A stretch of DNA of 64,000 bases from SHZI01 sp964417725. GTDB lineage: Bacteria; Pseudomonadota; Gammaproteobacteria; Steroidobacterales; GCA-2729495. The notes below the pieces were generated by a model. That model saw only the letters and a list, made by a program, of their open reading frames with translations. It was not told where the DNA came from and did not search any database. The position numbers and the translations under genes are program-made. Shown in pieces: positions 62,539 to 64,000 of this stretch. Position 1 is the stretch's first letter. Every line of letters begins with the position of its first letter. The DNA is taken from positions 1 through 64,000 of the forward strand of contig CAYQIV010000005.1 in the NCBI GenBank assembly GCA_964417725.1. Reading direction: 5' to 3'.

Positions 62539-63330
62539 GTGGGCCAACAGAGGGACGGCGCCGTGCCAGCGCAGATGCAGACCCCCCGGCAACGCTGCAG
62601 CAGTTGCGTGTTCCTCACGCGCTGTCTGCCGGCGCGCCTCGACGCCACGCAGACCCAGCGCTTCGAGCAGACCCTCCTGCGCACGCGCACACTGGCCGCC
62701 GGCGAGCACCTCTATCGCATCGGCGACCCGTTCCAGTATCTCTACGCGATCCAGGCCGGCAGCATCAAGAGCTACGCCGACGACGCCGGCGGGCGCGAGC
62801 ACGTGATGAACTTCCACTTCGCCGGCGAGACGCTCGGTGCCGACGCCATCTACCCCGACCGCCACGGCGGCAATGCCGTGGCCCTGACCGACTGCACCAT
62901 CTGCTGCGTGCCGTTCAATGCCTTTACCCAGCTGACGCGCGAAATCCCCGAGCTGCAGCAGCAGATGCTGCGTCTTTTGAGCCGCGAGCTGTTCAGCATG
63001 ATGAGTATCGCCGGCGACTACACCGCCGAGGAACGCCTCGCCGCCTTCCTCATCATGGTCGGCGCGCGTCAGCACGGCATGGCCGCCGAGCGCACCACGG
63101 TCGAGTTGCCCATGTCACGTCAGGACATCGCCAACTACCTGCGCCTGGCCACCGAAACCGTCAGCCGCATCCTTGCCCGCTTCCAGAAGAAGGGCCTGGT
63201 CCGGGCCGACCGGCGCCACATCACGCTGACCGATGCCGCGGGCCTCTACCAGATCGCCGAGTGCATGAACCCCTACGCCCGCACCCGACTGCCCAGGGCG
63301 ACGGGCCAACAGCGGCCGGGGGAAAGATGA
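62539..63330 (+). CDS. fnr: Fnr/Anr-type oxygen-sensing transcription regulator
   Basis: This 263-residue CRP-family regulator has the Fnr cluster Cys in CSSCVFLTRC (C-x2-C-x5-C, about residues 20-29) plus a fourth Cys in DCTICCVPF (near residue 115), the set needed for the oxygen-labile [4Fe-4S] cluster. The cyclic-nucleotide fold spans about 35-150, and the helix-turn-helix is MSRQDIANYLRLATETVSRILARF (about 193-216), with the Glu-x2-Ser-Arg recognition pattern. It would activate anaerobic or micro-oxic genes. Two starts (62539, 62575) are possible. It overlaps the next gene by 4 nt. Confidence 0.93.
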   Translation: MGQQRDGAVPAQMQTPRQRCSSCVFLTRCLPARLDATQTQRFEQTLLRTRTLAAGEHLYRIGDPFQYLYAIQAGSIKSYADDAGGREHVMNFHFAGETLGADAIYPDRHGGNAVALTDCTICCVPFNAFTQLTREIPELQQQMLRLLSRELFSMMSIAGDYTAEERLAAFLIMVGARQHGMAAERTTVELPMSRQDIANYLRLATETVSRILARFQKKGLVRADRRHITLTDAAGLYQIAECMNPYARTRLPRATGQQRPGER

Positions 63331-63749
63331 ACGCAGGCCGGCGCCGCCGCTGGCTTGCCGCCGCGGGCCTGGCGCTCGCCACCACCACCGGCGGCGCCGA
63401 ACCGGCATCCCGGCCGCCGGCCGCCACCGGCCCCTGGAACGTCACGGTGGGTCGGCCGGCACCGGTCGAGGGGCGTGCACCCGAGGACCCGCTGCGGCTG
63501 CACGTCTACGAAGGCTTCAACACCCTCGGCCCGCTTTACGGTCATCGCAACGGCGAGATCGGTGTCGACGTCACGGCGGCCTTTGCCCGCTGTCGCGACG
63601 GCGCACTGCGTGTGTCGCAGCTCGACGTCGGCGGCTGGCGCTTCGACCTCGACGGTGGCTGCGCCGGCGAGGGTGCCGCGGTCGACCCGCCGCAGCGCAT
63701 CCGCTGCGACCCCACGACATGGCACTGCCGCAGCATGCCCTCACCCTGA
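63327..63749 (+). CDS. Secreted protein of unknown function, coupled to fnr
   Basis: This 140-residue protein starts ATG at 63327, overlapping the fnr stop (ATGA), with GGGGGAAAG just upstream. It has a signal peptide (about residues 1-26, RRRRWLAAAGLALATTTGGA) and a mature domain with YEGFNTLGPLYGHRNGEIGVDVTAAF and three Cys (ARCRDG, GGCAGE, IRCDPTTWHC gives two more). No family is recognised. The overlap with fnr suggests cotranscription, though a functional link is not shown. Confidence 0.65.
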   Translation: MNAGRRRRWLAAAGLALATTTGGAEPASRPPAATGPWNVTVGRPAPVEGRAPEDPLRLHVYEGFNTLGPLYGHRNGEIGVDVTAAFARCRDGALRVSQLDVGGWRFDLDGGCAGEGAAVDPPQRIRCDPTTWHCRSMPSP

Positions 63750-63814
63750 GCCCGCGGTGTCGGGACGGCCGGTATACTGCGGCCTGCGCTGCATTACGAC
63801 ACCCCGGGGGTTCC

Positions 63815-64000
63815 GTGCCTCGCCTGCCGCCATCACTGATGCTGGCCGCGTGCCTGTTCGCGCCGCCACCGGCCGCCGCCGACGCCCCCGGCTGCGCGGT
63901 CGACCCACCCCCGCCGCGTTCGCCCTGGCCGGGCGGTGAGGTCGTGCGCGACCTCCTCGACATCACCAGCGGCGGGCTCGACTTCGACCTCAACGGCATC
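63815..64000 (+). CDS. N-terminal fragment of a secreted protein (runs off the window)
   Basis: A GTG at 63815 preceded by GGGGG opens a frame that stays open to the last base. Its first 23 residues (PRLPPSLMLAACLFAPPPAAA) form a signal peptide, followed by a Pro-rich stretch (VDPPPPRSPWPGG) and VVRDLLDITSGGLDFDLNGI. The family is not recognisable from 62 residues. A TATACT box at 63773-63778 could be its -10 element. Confidence 0.5.
   Translation, partial: MPRLPPSLMLAACLFAPPPAAADAPGCAVDPPPPRSPWPGGEVVRDLLDITSGGLDFDLNGI

Overview
The window is a high-GC bacterial chromosome segment, most probably from a gammaproteobacterium. Support comes from the lolB - tRNA-Gln - prs - rplY - pth - ychF block, a LolB lipoprotein (known from beta- and gammaproteobacteria), a 7Fe ferredoxin of the FdxA type, an Fnr regulator with the C-x2-C-x5-C cluster motif, two HAE1-type RND pumps, and no Gram-positive signature. 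No rRNA operon, CRISPR array or complete transposon was seen. There are two tRNA genes, both on the minus strand: Met(CAT) and Gln(TTG).

Region 1 (1 to about 9.1 kb) looks acquired. Its coding sequence is visibly less GC-rich than the rest. It opens with two overlapping, related small genes of the kind found beside large serine recombinases. It then carries a self-contained efflux cassette: a TetR repressor, a near-perfect long operator over a good sigma-70 promoter, a membrane-fusion lipoprotein, an RND pump, an outer-membrane channel and a 14-helix MFS pump. It ends in a gene-free stretch with short direct repeats, just short of the terminator of the tRNA-Met gene.

Region 2 (9.2-25.6 kb) is core housekeeping: a sugar-epimerase-like oxidoreductase, ychF, a short MesD-like methionine synthase, a patatin/BamA protein, pth-rplY-prs, tRNA-Gln, lolB, a TPR lipoprotein, prfA, cysteine synthase, a transsulfuration enzyme, prmC and a MoeB/ThiF protein. 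ispE and hemA, often found in this neighbourhood, are absent from it, and prmC is separated from prfA by sulfur-amino-acid genes. Region 3 (25.6-31.1 kb) is a tight methionine-cycle operon (ArsR-methyltransferase fusion, metF, metH, each overlapping the next by ATGA) with a perfect palindrome ahead of the first gene.

Region 4 (31.3-44 kb) holds fdxA with an unrecognised multi-helix membrane protein, several envelope proteins, a NYN-LOTUS protein, and an ilvD - membrane-fusion - RND operon whose genes overlap, then an NnrS protein. Region 5 (44-48.3 kb) carries a secreted Cys-rich protein, a fasciclin protein followed by an ECF sigma factor and RskA-type anti-sigma, a Ca/Na exchanger and a cytochrome c. 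Region 6 (48.3-55.7 kb) is a MerR-controlled set of three ABC exporters, which is the best candidate here for an undescribed system. Region 7 (55.7-64 kb) has two MFS pumps, an EVE protein, a TetR-luciferase-like oxidoreductase-MFS operon, an Ala-rich lipoprotein, a hydrolase, fnr and two secreted proteins, the last cut by the window edge.

Taken together the window is rich in export functions (two RND pumps, three MFS pumps and three ABC exporters), each mostly paired with its own local regulator.
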